Source: a bacterium
GTDB lineage: Bacteria > Myxococcota_A > Bradymonadia > UBA7976 > UBA1532
Assembly (NCBI GenBank): GCA_030427205.1
Contig: JAUHXC010000054.1
Span: 1-60,334, forward strand
Length of the DNA: 60,334 nt
Direction: 5' to 3'
Under the pieces are notes generated by a model. That model was not told the DNA's origin, searched no databases, and saw nothing but the letters and a program-made list of their open reading frames with translations. This document shows, one piece after another, positions 1-7,438 of this stretch (position 1 is its first letter; each line of letters begins with the position of its first letter). A program made the translations under genes and the position numbers.

Positions 1-2
1 CG

Positions 3-1082
3 CGGCACGTCCTGCCGGTCCCCGTGGGGGCCGACGGGTCGGCGCTGGGGGCGCTGTTCGCCGATACGGTGAACCGGGTGGACGTGGACCGGTGGTGCCG
101 CTGGGCCGAGCGCGCGGAGCGGGACGATGGGGGGCTGTATGCGAAGGAGACGATAGCCGGCTGGTGGCGCGTGATCTGCGCCTTCTTGCGGGACATCGCG
201 GCCGAGATGGGGGCGCCGGACCCGATCCACCGGGTGAAGGGGCCGCGCATCGTCGGGCGGGCGAAGCGCCGGGAGCAGCGCACGCTCTCGAAGCGGGACC
301 TGTACCGGTTGGTGGCGGCGATGCCGGAGCACCGGTACGCCGAGGCCTACGTGCTGGCCTATACCGGCATGCGGGCGGGCGAGCTGTACGCCCTGGAGTG
401 GCGCGACATCGACGAGGAGGCCGGGGTCATCCGGGTCCGGCGGGCGCACCGGCACGGCGACGTGGAAGCGGTGAAGACCGACGACCCGCGCGACCTGGCG
501 CTGACCGCCGGGCTGCGCAAGGTGCTGCGGGACCACCGGCGGCGCACGACGCGCGTGGGCGAGGGCTCTGTGGCCCTTCCGCCGGCGTTGCTGCGGGCGC
601 TGGCCGAGAAGGACCGCATCGCCAACGCCGACGTGCGGCGGACCCTCGGCTACTCCGACAGCAAGGCCCGCAAGGCCCTGCGGGCATGGGTGGCGGCGGG
701 GCTGCTGGTGCGGCGCGGGGCGAAGACCCGGCCGCATTACCGGCTCGGGCGGGGTCAGGTGGATGTCAAAGCGCTGCCCCGCACGCCGAAGAAGCCGCTG
801 GTGTTCCCCTCGCGGACGGGCACGTACCGCGAGCCGTCGGCGCTGACGGACGCGATGCAGAAGGTGGCCGCCGAGCTGGGCATCGAGCAGAGCGTGGGCT
901 GCCAGGTCGTGCGGCGCACGTTCAATACGCTGATGCTGGCCGCGGGGGTCGACCGCATCGTGCTCCGGTCGCAGATGGGACACTGCTCGGAAGAGATGAC
1001 CGAGCGGTACGCCGGTGTGGACCCGGAGCTGAAGCGGGAGGCCGTGGAGCTCATCGAAGGCCAGGCCGAGGAGGAGGCCTGA
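3..1082 (+). CDS. Tyrosine recombinase (phage-type integrase) with inserted winged-helix-like module, 5' end outside window
   Basis: Site-specific recombinase that would integrate or excise the element lying to the left. The frame is open to the window edge, so the N-terminus is missing; a GTG at 24 is the first start inside. From that GTG, an alpha-helical core-binding region (about 1-85) is followed by the catalytic domain: the first Arg in TGMRAGEL (about 115), a beta-hairpin Lys in AVKTDD, then Arg in VVRRTFNTL, GH in MGHCSEE and the nucleophile Tyr in TERYAG. The His of the usual HxxR box is replaced by Gln. Between the KTDD strand and the FPSRTG segment sits an extra module of about 60-80 residues (about 180-260) that reads like a winged helix (ALLRALAEKD, ADVRRTLGYS, ARKALRAWVAAGLL). 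The gene ends 189 bases from the tRNA 3' end, as expected for a tRNA-targeting island integrase. Family assignment is firm; the function of the insertion is inferred. Confidence 0.88.
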   Translation, partial: RHVLPVPVGADGSALGALFADTVNRVDVDRWCRWAERAERDDGGLYAKETIAGWWRVICAFLRDIAAEMGAPDPIHRVKGPRIVGRAKRREQRTLSKRDLYRLVAAMPEHRYAEAYVLAYTGMRAGELYALEWRDIDEEAGVIRVRRAHRHGDVEAVKTDDPRDLALTAGLRKVLRDHRRRTTRVGEGSVALPPALLRALAEKDRIANADVRRTLGYSDSKARKALRAWVAAGLLVRRGAKTRPHYRLGRGQVDVKALPRTPKKPLVFPSRTGTYREPSALTDAMQKVAAELGIEQSVGCQVVRRTFNTLMLAAGVDRIVLRSQMGHCSEEMTERYAGVDPELKREAVELIEGQAEEEA

Positions 1083-1181
1083 TGTCGGCCCGATGCTGCA
1101 TCACCCGGAACATCACATCGCCGCAAGGGCCCGGAATGACGAGCTTTTGCCGATACGCGGCGGGCGATGTCGTGGCCGGTT

Positions 1182-1214
1182 TGATGCAATCGTGATGCAA
1201 TCGGCTGGATTGCA
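1182..1214. repeat. Short repeats between integrase and tRNA (possible arm-type sites)
   Basis: The 11-mer TGATGCAATCG occurs twice back to back (1182-1192, 1193-1203), and its core TGCAATC recurs inverted as GATTGCA at 1208-1214. A separate dyad, GATGC/TGCATC, lies at about 1091-1101. Direct plus inverted short repeats between an integrase and its tRNA attachment site fit integrase or excisionase arm sites. That role is inferred from position only. Confidence 0.45.
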
Positions 1215-1234
1215 GTCGTAGCGGAATGGGTGGA

Positions 1235-1265
1235 AAAAGAAAAAGCCCCCGGAAACCGGGGGCTT
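1235..1265 (-). terminator. Intrinsic terminator of tRNA-Gly
   Basis: A perfect 10-bp stem (1243-1252 with 1256-1265) closes a 3-base AAA loop and, read on the minus strand, is followed by a T-rich run (RC of 1235-1242). It lies just beyond the 3' end of the tRNA. It could also close the integrase transcript on the plus strand, although that side lacks a T-run. Confidence 0.75.
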
Positions 1266-1271
1266 AGGCGG

Positions 1272-1344
1272 AGCGGGAAACGGGACTCGAACCCGCGACT
1301 TTCAGCTTGGGAAGCTGACACTCTACCAACTGAGTTATTCCCGC
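1272..1344 (-). tRNA. tRNA-Gly (anticodon CCC)
   Basis: The minus strand folds into a full cloverleaf: 7-bp acceptor (GCGGGAA/TTCCCGC), D arm with AGTTGGTA loop, 5-bp anticodon stem TCAGC/GCTGA around loop TTCCCAA (anticodon CCC, reading GGG), 5-base variable loop, T arm with TTCGAGT, and discriminator U73 as usual for glycine. CCA is not encoded (CCG follows). The integrase gene lies beyond the 3' end, so this end is the probable attachment site of the element. Confidence 0.93.
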
Positions 1345-1362
1345 ACCGGGAACGTAAACGCC

Positions 1363-1391
1363 TATATAGAGATACGCCCCGGCGCTGTCAA
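1363..1391 (-). promoter_or_regulatory. Sigma-70-type promoter of tRNA-Gly
   Basis: Consensus TTGACA (1391-1386 on the minus strand) is followed by a 17-base spacer and TATATA (1368-1363), about 20 bases upstream of the tRNA 5' end. The TGA inside the -35 box is also the stop codon of the upstream TPR gene, so this promoter uncouples the tRNA from that gene. Confidence 0.75.
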
Positions 1392-4300
1392 CTCTCCAGT
1401 GCTGCCAGCCGTGCCTTCACGTCGAGGAAGTCGTCCATGCCGGCGGCCACGATGCTCTCGAACTGAGCGCGGGCTTGATCGGTCTGTCCAAGTTGCTCGT
1501 AGAGGTTGGCCAGGTCGTACTGCAGGCCTGCACGGGCGTTGAGGGGCAGGTCGGGGGTGTCCAGCGCTTTGCGCAGCGTCTCGACGGCCAGGTCGGAGGC
1601 GCCCTGCTCGGCGTGGCACAGCGCGATGATGCGCAGGGCCTCGGCCCGCTTGTCGGACCGGCGGGCGGCGAGTTCGAGTTCGGCGATCGCCTTCTTGTAT
1701 TGGCCCATCTCCTTGAAGGCCAGGCCGAGGTCGAAGTGGGTGTCCGCCTCGTCGTCGCCCAGATCGCTGAGCTCGGCGCCCTTCACTTCGCCGAAGTCCA
1801 GGTCGAAGTCGTCCGTCAACCCGCTGAGGAAGTCGTCGTCGTCTCCGAATGGGCTCGGGCTCTCGATTTTCTCGGTTCGCGCGAGCAGGCCTGGATGATC
1901 GGGGTATTGGGTCCTCAACTCGCGCAGGAGCTCCTGCGCGTCGTCGAGCAGGTTGCTCTCGATGAGGAAGTCGATCTCGGCGAGTTCTTCTTCGAGATCT
2001 GCGGTGGTGGCTGCCTGTGGCGCAGACGTATCGTGGGCGAGTTCGCCGGCCTCGGTCTGGTCGGTGAGCGAGGGTTCGGGTTCGTCGCTCTCGAACATGT
2101 CCGCCACCGCACTGACGTTGACCGCGATGGTGTCGTCTGCATCGTCTGCGGACGCCTGCTCGATGGCGGGCGCCGGCGGGTGCAGCAGTGCCTGGTCGTC
2201 GGCCTCGGGCGTGGCGGGAGGCGGGCTGACGGGCTTCATCGGCGCCGCTGGCTTGGGCGGTGTCGGCGTCGCGCGGTTGCCGAGGCTCAATGAGCTGGCG
2301 GTGAGCGGCTTCGGCGCGCTCGGCAGGCCGGTGTCGAGCTTCAAGCTGGCGGCCCCGAGGCCCGGGGGCCGGGGTATCGATCGGGGGCGGGCCGCGATGG
2401 CCGGGTCAGGCGCTGACTCGGTCGGTTCCGGTTCGTCGACATCGGGGGCGGTCTCGGGCGCCGTCTCCGGTTCGTCGGTGGGTTCCGGCAGACTCGGCGC
2501 TTCGCCGACGTCTTCTGTGTCGCCGCTGTCGTCGATCTCGAGCGCGGGAGGCTCGGCGGCGAGATCGTCGTCGGTCTGCTCCGCAAGCTCGGGGATCGCG
2601 TGGTCGGCGGTGATCTCGGCCAGGTCGTCGGCTGTTTCCGGCGCGTCGGCCGGCTCAGCGCCGCGTTCGGCCGCGGTATCGATGTCTCCATCGCCACTGG
2701 CTGCCGTTGCGCGGTCGATGGAATCGTCGGCGCTGCCGAGGTCGAGGTCGAGGTCGCTGTCGAGATCGAGGGCGTCGCTGTCGAGGTCGAGATCGACGTC
2801 GCCGCTGTCTTCGCTGCCGAGGTCGAGATCGGCGTCGCCGCTGTCGTCGCTGCCGAGGTCGAGATCGAGGTCGAGGCCGCCGCTGTCGTCGCTGCCGAGG
2901 TCGAGATCGAGGTCGGCGTCGTCGTGGCCGTCGCTCTCGAGGCCAGCGCTCTCGAGGTCAGCGCTGTCGTCGTCGCTGTCGAGGGCGTCGCCTTCGCTCT
3001 CCGCTGCGGAGAGATCGGCCAGATCGAGTGAGGGCTTGTCCTCGCCGCTCTGCGAAGCCTCCTCGACAGACCCGTCGCTAGAGCCATCGAGGCTGATGCT
3101 GCTGTCGGCGCTGGAGTCGCCGACGCTGGAGTCGTCGACGCTGGAGTCGTCGAGCGACTCATCGATGCTGTCGTCTTCGAGCAGCAGGTCGTCGTCGTCG
3201 AGCTCGATGATTTCGTCGAGGTCGAGCTCTTCGATGTCGTCGAGGTCGTCCTCCTCCGGCGCGGGCAGCTTCGGCGGCGGAGGTGGCGGAGGCGGCGGTG
3301 CCACGGCTCGGTTCGGCGGGGGTGGGGGCGGGGGCAGCTCGGTCGATACCGGCTCGGGGGTCGGTTCGCTCACGACCGGCCGTTCGAAGTCGATCTCGGG
3401 CATGTCCATCGATACGTCGATGTCGATGTCGACTTCCGCTGGTGCGCCGGAGACCGGCGGCAGGCGTTCGCCCGGCGGTCCGAGTTGCTCGGTGTTGATC
3501 GATTCGTACAGCCCGAAGTCGGGTTCTGCCTCGGAGCCCGTGCCGTCGAGCAGCAGGTCGGCGAACTCGTCTTCGTCGGGCAGATCTTCGCGCGCAGGCA
3601 GATCGGCGACAAAGCCTTCGACGGCGGGTGTGGCTTCGGCGGCAGACGAAGCGAATCCGGATCCGTCGGCGTCGAGGTCCAGATCGTCGAACCCGTCGTC
3701 GTCTCCGGCTCCGAGATCGAGATCGCCGAGGTCATCGGTGGGCGGCGGGTCGAGCACGAGAACCGCAGGCGCGTCCACCGGTGCTTCGACTGCGCCGAGG
3801 TCCTCCGCGGATGCCGGAGGGTCGCCCGCGAGGAGGTCGCCGAAGTCGTCGTCTTCCGGTGTGGGCGCCGGTTCGTCGGTGAGCAGGTCGCCGAAGTCGT
3901 CCTCGGGCATGGGCGCGGGCGGGTCGTCGGCGAGCAGGTCGCCGAAGTCGTCCTCGGGCGCGGGCGCGGGCGGGTCGTCGGCGAGCAGGCCGTCGAAGTC
4001 GTCCTCCGACGCGGGCGCGGGTGCCGGCGGGTCGTCGGCGAGCAGGTCACCGAAGTCGTCCTCCGGCGCGGGCGCGGGCGGGTCGTCGGCGAGCAGGTCG
4101 CCGAAGTCGTCCTCGGGCGCGGGGGCGTCGTCGGCGAGCAGGTCGCCGAAGTCGTCTTCGGGTGCGGGCGCGGGCGGGTCGTCGGCGAGCAGGTCGCCGA
4201 AGGCGTCGTCGGAGGGCGGAGGGTCGTCGGCGAGCAGGTCGCCGAAGGCGTCGTCGGACGGCGGAGGGTCGTCGGCGAGCAGGTCGCCGAAGGCGTCGTC

Positions 4301-5827
4301 GGCCGGCGGCGGTGGCGTGATGACGGCGCCGGTGTCGATCGGCGCGGGCGGGTCATCGCTCATGAACTCGGCGAACTCGTCGTCGACGGATGCGTCGAGC
4401 TCGCCGAGGTCGAGGTCGAAGCCGTCACCGACCGGCTCGTCGACGAGAGACGCGTCGTCGAAGTCGATCTCGCCGAGGTCGACGTCGTAATCGGCCGGCC
4501 CATCGTAGTCGCCCGAGGCCTCCGACGGGTCGGCGTTCGAGGCGAGTTGCTGCGCCATGCTGCTCGAGATACGGCGCATGGCGTCGGCGGCGATCGGATC
4601 ACCGGGGCGCAGCTGAATGACTGCGCCCAGCCAGCTCATGGCCTTCTGCGGGTCGCCGGCCTGCTCGGCGCCTTCGGCGAGGCGCATCAGCGCGTCGGCG
4701 GCCTCGTCGGTGCGCTCGTCGGCGAGGGCGAGCTCTTTGAGCTTGAGCAGCGCGCCTTCGTGGTACGCGTCGATCTCGAAGACCTTGTCGAGGCGCTCGC
4801 GGGCGTGCTCCTTGAGGCTGTACTTGAGCAGCAGCTCGACGTCGCGCAGCAGGTCGTCGGCCTGCTCACCGGTCGTCGGGGCGAGCCCCGCGGTGGAGTA
4901 GGCGCCGGATGCGATGGGCGCGTCGACCGGGCCGACGCTGCCGGTGGCTTCGAGCGCTTCGGGGTCGTCGGGGTCGAGCGTGAGCAGCTGGGCCCAGGCG
5001 TCGGCCTGAGACTGCGCATTGCCCGATTCGCCATGGATGCGGGCGAGTTCACGATAGACCGAGATCGCCTTGGCCGTCTGGCCGATGGCGGTGAAGGCCC
5101 GCGCGAGCAGCGACAGCGTGCCCGGGTCGGACGGGTCGGCGCGGAACAGCGTCTGCAAGCGGGCGAGGGCGCGCTTGGCGTCGTTGCGTTCGAGGTAGAT
5201 CTCGCTGAGCGCGCGGACGACGTCGAGTTCGTCGGGGTAGAGGTACAGCAGGCGCTCGGCGACCTGGCTGTACTCGTCGTAGCGCCGCTTGTCGCGCAGC
5301 TGGCCGAGGGTGAGCTTGAACTGCTCGATGGCGTCGTCGTTGGCGCTCTGTCGGGCGTAGGCTTCAGCGAGGCGGATCCGGTTGGATTCGTCGTCGGGGC
5401 CGAGTTCGACGATCTTCTTGAGCAGGTCGAGGCTCTCGTCGTGGCGCCCTTCGCGCTCACAGGTGCCCACGACGATCTGGAACTGGGAGATCGCCTCGGG
5501 GCCGAGGCCGAGCTTGACGTAGAGCTCACCGAGCTTGCGGTGCGCGTCGACGAGGGCCGGATCGGCGTTGAGGATCTGCTTGTAGACCGCGACGCCCTTC
5601 AGGAAGAAGCCGCGCTCGGAGTAGAAGTTCGCGATGCGGGTGTAGGTCGCGACCGCTTGCGGCACCGATCCCTTGCGAATCTGCAGATCCGCGATGCGGT
5701 GCCAGACCCGGACGTCTTCCGGGTCTTCTTCCACGATCGTCCGCAGCTCGCTGATGGCGCGGTCGAATTGCCCCCGCTGGGCGAACCGCTGAGCGGCAGC
5801 GATGACCTTGTTCTTGTTCAGGGCCAC
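1388..5827 (-). CDS. Large TPR protein with long acidic repeat region
   Basis: A 1479-residue protein of unknown precise role, probably a cytoplasmic scaffold. Residues 1 to about 420 are consecutive tetratricopeptide repeats; about 430-1290 is disordered and very acidic, with ten copies of a DDFGDLLADDPPAPAP-like unit, a poly-Pro stretch and Asp-Leu/Asp-Ser repeats; about 1290-1479 contains further TPR helices. There is no signal peptide or membrane segment. The start is GTG at 5827, with AGGGGA about 8 bases upstream. A good promoter (5891-5919) lies in the gap after efp, so the gene can be expressed apart from the pil-aro-efp chain it follows. TPR proteins often serve type IV pilus or motility complexes, and the neighbourhood allows that, but nothing in the sequence proves it. 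Long plus-strand open frames opposite it are by-products of the repeats. Confidence 0.85.
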   Translation of the reverse strand: MALNKNKVIAAAQRFAQRGQFDRAISELRTIVEEDPEDVRVWHRIADLQIRKGSVPQAVATYTRIANFYSERGFFLKGVAVYKQILNADPALVDAHRKLGELYVKLGLGPEAISQFQIVVGTCEREGRHDESLDLLKKIVELGPDDESNRIRLAEAYARQSANDDAIEQFKLTLGQLRDKRRYDEYSQVAERLLYLYPDELDVVRALSEIYLERNDAKRALARLQTLFRADPSDPGTLSLLARAFTAIGQTAKAISVYRELARIHGESGNAQSQADAWAQLLTLDPDDPEALEATGSVGPVDAPIASGAYSTAGLAPTTGEQADDLLRDVELLLKYSLKEHARERLDKVFEIDAYHEGALLKLKELALADERTDEAADALMRLAEGAEQAGDPQKAMSWLGAVIQLRPGDPIAADAMRRISSSMAQQLASNADPSEASGDYDGPADYDVDLGEIDFDDASLVDEPVGDGFDLDLGELDASVDDEFAEFMSDDPPAPIDTGAVITPPPPADDAFGDLLADDPPPSDDAFGDLLADDPPPSDDAFGDLLADDPPAPAPEDDFGDLLADDAPAPEDDFGDLLADDPPAPAPEDDFGDLLADDPPAPAPASEDDFDGLLADDPPAPAPEDDFGDLLADDPPAPMPEDDFGDLLTDEPAPTPEDDDFGDLLAGDPPASAEDLGAVEAPVDAPAVLVLDPPPTDDLGDLDLGAGDDDGFDDLDLDADGSGFASSAAEATPAVEGFVADLPAREDLPDEDEFADLLLDGTGSEAEPDFGLYESINTEQLGPPGERLPPVSGAPAEVDIDIDVSMDMPEIDFERPVVSEPTPEPVSTELPPPPPPPNRAVAPPPPPPPPPKLPAPEEDDLDDIEELDLDEIIELDDDDLLLEDDSIDESLDDSSVDDSSVGDSSADSSISLDGSSDGSVEEASQSGEDKPSLDLADLSAAESEGDALDSDDDSADLESAGLESDGHDDADLDLDLGSDDSGGLDLDLDLGSDDSGDADLDLGSEDSGDVDLDLDSDALDLDSDLDLDLGSADDSIDRATAASGDGDIDTAAERGAEPADAPETADDLAEITADHAIPELAEQTDDDLAAEPPALEIDDSGDTEDVGEAPSLPEPTDEPETAPETAPDVDEPEPTESAPDPAIAARPRSIPRPPGLGAASLKLDTGLPSAPKPLTASSLSLGNRATPTPPKPAAPMKPVSPPPATPEADDQALLHPPAPAIEQASADDADDTIAVNVSAVADMFESDEPEPSLTDQTEAGELAHDTSAPQAATTADLEEELAEIDFLIESNLLDDAQELLRELRTQYPDHPGLLARTEKIESPSPFGDDDDFLSGLTDDFDLDFGEVKGAELSDLGDDEADTHFDLGLAFKEMGQYKKAIAELELAARRSDKRAEALRIIALCHAEQGASDLAVETLRKALDTPDLPLNARAGLQYDLANLYEQLGQTDQARAQFESIVAAGMDDFLDVKARLAALES
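2735..2930. repeat. Degenerate Asp-Leu/Asp-Ser coding repeats
   Basis: Short imperfect tandem repeats of GAGGTCGAGATCG/GTCGTCGCTGCCGAG type encode DLDLGSDDSG-like runs within the acidic region of the TPR protein. Copies differ by substitutions and by in-frame length changes. Confidence 0.6.
3813..4305. repeat. In-frame minisatellite (about 45-57 bp unit, ten copies) in the TPR gene
   Basis: Ten imperfect copies of a unit built around GGCGAGCAGGTCGCCGAAG encode FGDLLADDPPAPAP-like peptides. Unit lengths are multiples of three, so copy-number change alters linker length without breaking the frame. Near-identical neighbouring copies suggest recent expansion. Confidence 0.8.
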
Positions 5828-5890
5828 CTGCGCGATCCCCTGTCTGGTGGGTCTGCAGGGGCCGATCCGAGGTCCCGACAGAGTTGGACG

Positions 5891-5919
5891 ATGGTACGGG
5901 GGGCCCCGGCACCCGTCAA
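5891..5919 (-). promoter_or_regulatory. Sigma-70-type promoter for the TPR gene
   Basis: On the minus strand TTGACG (5919-5914), a 17-base spacer and TACCAT (5896-5891) lie about 64 bases upstream of the GTG start, in the 154-base gap after efp. Spacing and boxes match the other promoters proposed in this window. Confidence 0.6.
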
Positions 5920-5981
5920 GATCGGCGGTCGCACGGGCGATGCCGCCGTTCGAGGGGTCGGGATGGGTCCGGCATGCCGCG

Positions 5982-6551
5982 TCAGCGGCTGACCCGCGAG
6001 TCGTAGCCGCCGGTGCGGGTATCGACCTTGATCCAGTCGCCTTCGTTGACGAACAGCGGGACCTGGACCTCGGCGCCGGTCGACAGGGTCGCCGGCTTGG
6101 TGGTGTTGGTGGCGGTGTCGCCCTTCACGCCGGGCGCGCACTCGGTGATCTCGAGTTCGACGAAGTTGGGCAGGCTCATGTCGATCGGGCGGCCTTCGAA
6201 GACGACGACCTCGACCTCCATGCCGTCGACGATCCAGTTGATGTCGTCGCCGACGATGTCGAGCCGGATGGGGAACTGCTCGTAGGTCTTGGTATCCATG
6301 AACCAGACGTTCTCGTCGTCGGCGTACTGGTAGAGCATCGTCCGGTCTTCGATCTCGGGGGCGCCGACCTTCTCGCCCGACCGGAAGTTGCGCTCAAGCA
6401 CGCTGCCGGTCAGGAGCCCCTTCATCTTGGTGCGGTAGAACGCCGAGCCCTTGCCGGGCTTGACGAAGTTGACCTCGATGATCTTGTAGAGCGTGCCTTC
6501 GTACTCGATACGAAGGCCCTTCTTGAACTCGTTGGTGACGTAGGTGCTCAT
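5982..6551 (-). CDS. efp: Elongation factor P
   Basis: EF-P binds the ribosome between the P and E sites and relieves stalling at polyproline. That is relevant here because several neighbours are rich in proline runs. The 189 residues match the family length. The N-terminal KOW-like domain carries the modification loop VKPGKGSAF with Lys at position 34, the site usually modified by beta-lysylation or rhamnose-independent routes; two OB folds follow (about 66-189). The ATG overlaps the aroQ stop as ATGA, so the gene is translationally coupled to it. No EF-P modification enzyme is visible in this window. Confidence 0.97.
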   Translation of the reverse strand: MSTYVTNEFKKGLRIEYEGTLYKIIEVNFVKPGKGSAFYRTKMKGLLTGSVLERNFRSGEKVGAPEIEDRTMLYQYADDENVWFMDTKTYEQFPIRLDIVGDDINWIVDGMEVEVVVFEGRPIDMSLPNFVELEITECAPGVKGDTATNTTKPATLSTGAEVQVPLFVNEGDWIKVDTRTGGYDSRVSR

Positions 6552-6994
6552 GGGGTTCTCCTCGCGCGCACATGTCGGGTGAGCGCGGTCAGGGCGAGAT
6601 GGTAGCCGTCGGCGCCGAAGCCGCAGATCTGCCCGATCGCGACGTCCGCGGTCAAGGTGTGATGTCGGAATGACTCCCGGCGGGCCAGGTTGCTGAGGTG
6701 CACTTCTGCGGCGGGCAGGTCGGTGGCGATCAGCGCGTCGCGCAGCGCGACGCTGGTATGGCCATAGCCGGCGGGGTTGATGATGACGCCGTCGCAGTCG
6801 GTGCGCGCCCGATGCAGCGCGTCGATCAGGTCGCCCTCGTGGTTGCTCTGCACGCAGCGCAATTCGACGCCGAGTTCGGCGGCGGCGGCGCTCAGCTCGG
6901 CTTCGATGTGGGCAAGCGTGGCCGAGCCGTAGATCTCCGGTTCACGGGCGCCGAGCAGATCGAGGTTGGGGCCGTTGAGCAGCAGGAAACGCAA
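6548..6994 (-). CDS. aroQ: Type II 3-dehydroquinate dehydratase
   Basis: Catalyses the third shikimate-pathway step, 3-dehydroquinate to 3-dehydroshikimate, in the cytoplasm. At 148 residues it has the size of the type II dodecameric enzyme. Visible motifs are NGPNLDLLG at the N-terminus, Tyr22 in the flexible loop (EIYG), the NPAGYGHTSVALRDAL segment with the catalytic His near 79, EVHLSN with His near 99, and Arg in RRESFR. The usual NPAAYTHTS reads NPAGYGHTS, a mild variant. It sits downstream of aroK and aroB in the same direction, 17 bases after the roadblock gene, and overlaps efp by four bases. Confidence 0.95.
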   Translation of the reverse strand: MRFLLLNGPNLDLLGAREPEIYGSATLAHIEAELSAAAAELGVELRCVQSNHEGDLIDALHRARTDCDGVIINPAGYGHTSVALRDALIATDLPAAEVHLSNLARRESFRHHTLTADVAIGQICGFGADGYHLALTALTRHVRARRTP

Positions 6995-7011
6995 TGGGGC
7001 GCGCGGGCGGC

Positions 7012-7368
7012 TCAGAGTTCGCGGGCGAGATCGGGCGCCGCGATGCGCAGGTAGAAGTGCGCCTTGCCGACGACGGCGGCGCTGTCGACGACGAGCGCGG
7101 CGACGTAGTTGGCGTCGAGCTTGCGAATGAGCGTGGTGCGCTTCTCGCCGTCGACGGTGACCTGCTCGACCCCGCCGATGTCGACGGCCCCGCCGATGTC
7201 GGCGAGCTGGCGGACGATCAGGCCATACTCGGGCAGTGCGTCGTCGGGCTCGACGAGCGCGCCGTCACGGTCGACGGCTTCGATCACGAGACCGTCGAGG
7301 TTGAGCACGGCGGCGCCGTGAGCGCCTTGCACTTTGCCGACGAGGTCTTTGAGGGTCGCTTCGAACAC
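7012..7368 (-). CDS. Roadblock/LC7-domain protein
   Basis: A 118-residue single-domain protein of the roadblock/LC7 fold, the family of MglB-type regulators of small Ras-like GTPases. The N-terminal helix (FEATLKDLVGKVQGAHGAAVLNLDGL) with the following Asp-Gly turn, and the central strand region (GVEQVTVDGEKRTTLIRKLDANYVAALVVD), are typical. It lies between a lipoprotein gene and aroQ, with a 70-base gap upstream and 17 bases downstream. In myxobacteria such proteins act in polarity of type IV pili and gliding motors, so its place behind the pil genes is suggestive. No partner GTPase gene is seen here, so the partner is unknown. Confidence 0.8.
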   Translation of the reverse strand: MFEATLKDLVGKVQGAHGAAVLNLDGLVIEAVDRDGALVEPDDALPEYGLIVRQLADIGGAVDIGGVEQVTVDGEKRTTLIRKLDANYVAALVVDSAAVVGKAHFYLRIAAPDLAREL

Positions 7369-7438
7369 GGGCCGACTCCAGGACGTGTGGCGGTTCTATC
7401 CCGCGTCGTTTCGAGTTGTCAACTCGGGCGAGGGCGGC

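Noticed and set aside
2735..4305. CRISPR-like array in the repeat region
   Set aside because: Repeats are contiguous, degenerate and in frame with a protein; there are no unique spacers or cas genes.
1953..5992. Two plus-strand open frames of about 840 codons opposite the TPR gene
   Set aside because: They mirror the GC-rich, repeat-rich minus-strand gene, encode Ser/Arg or Val/Glu runs without domains and lack ribosome sites.
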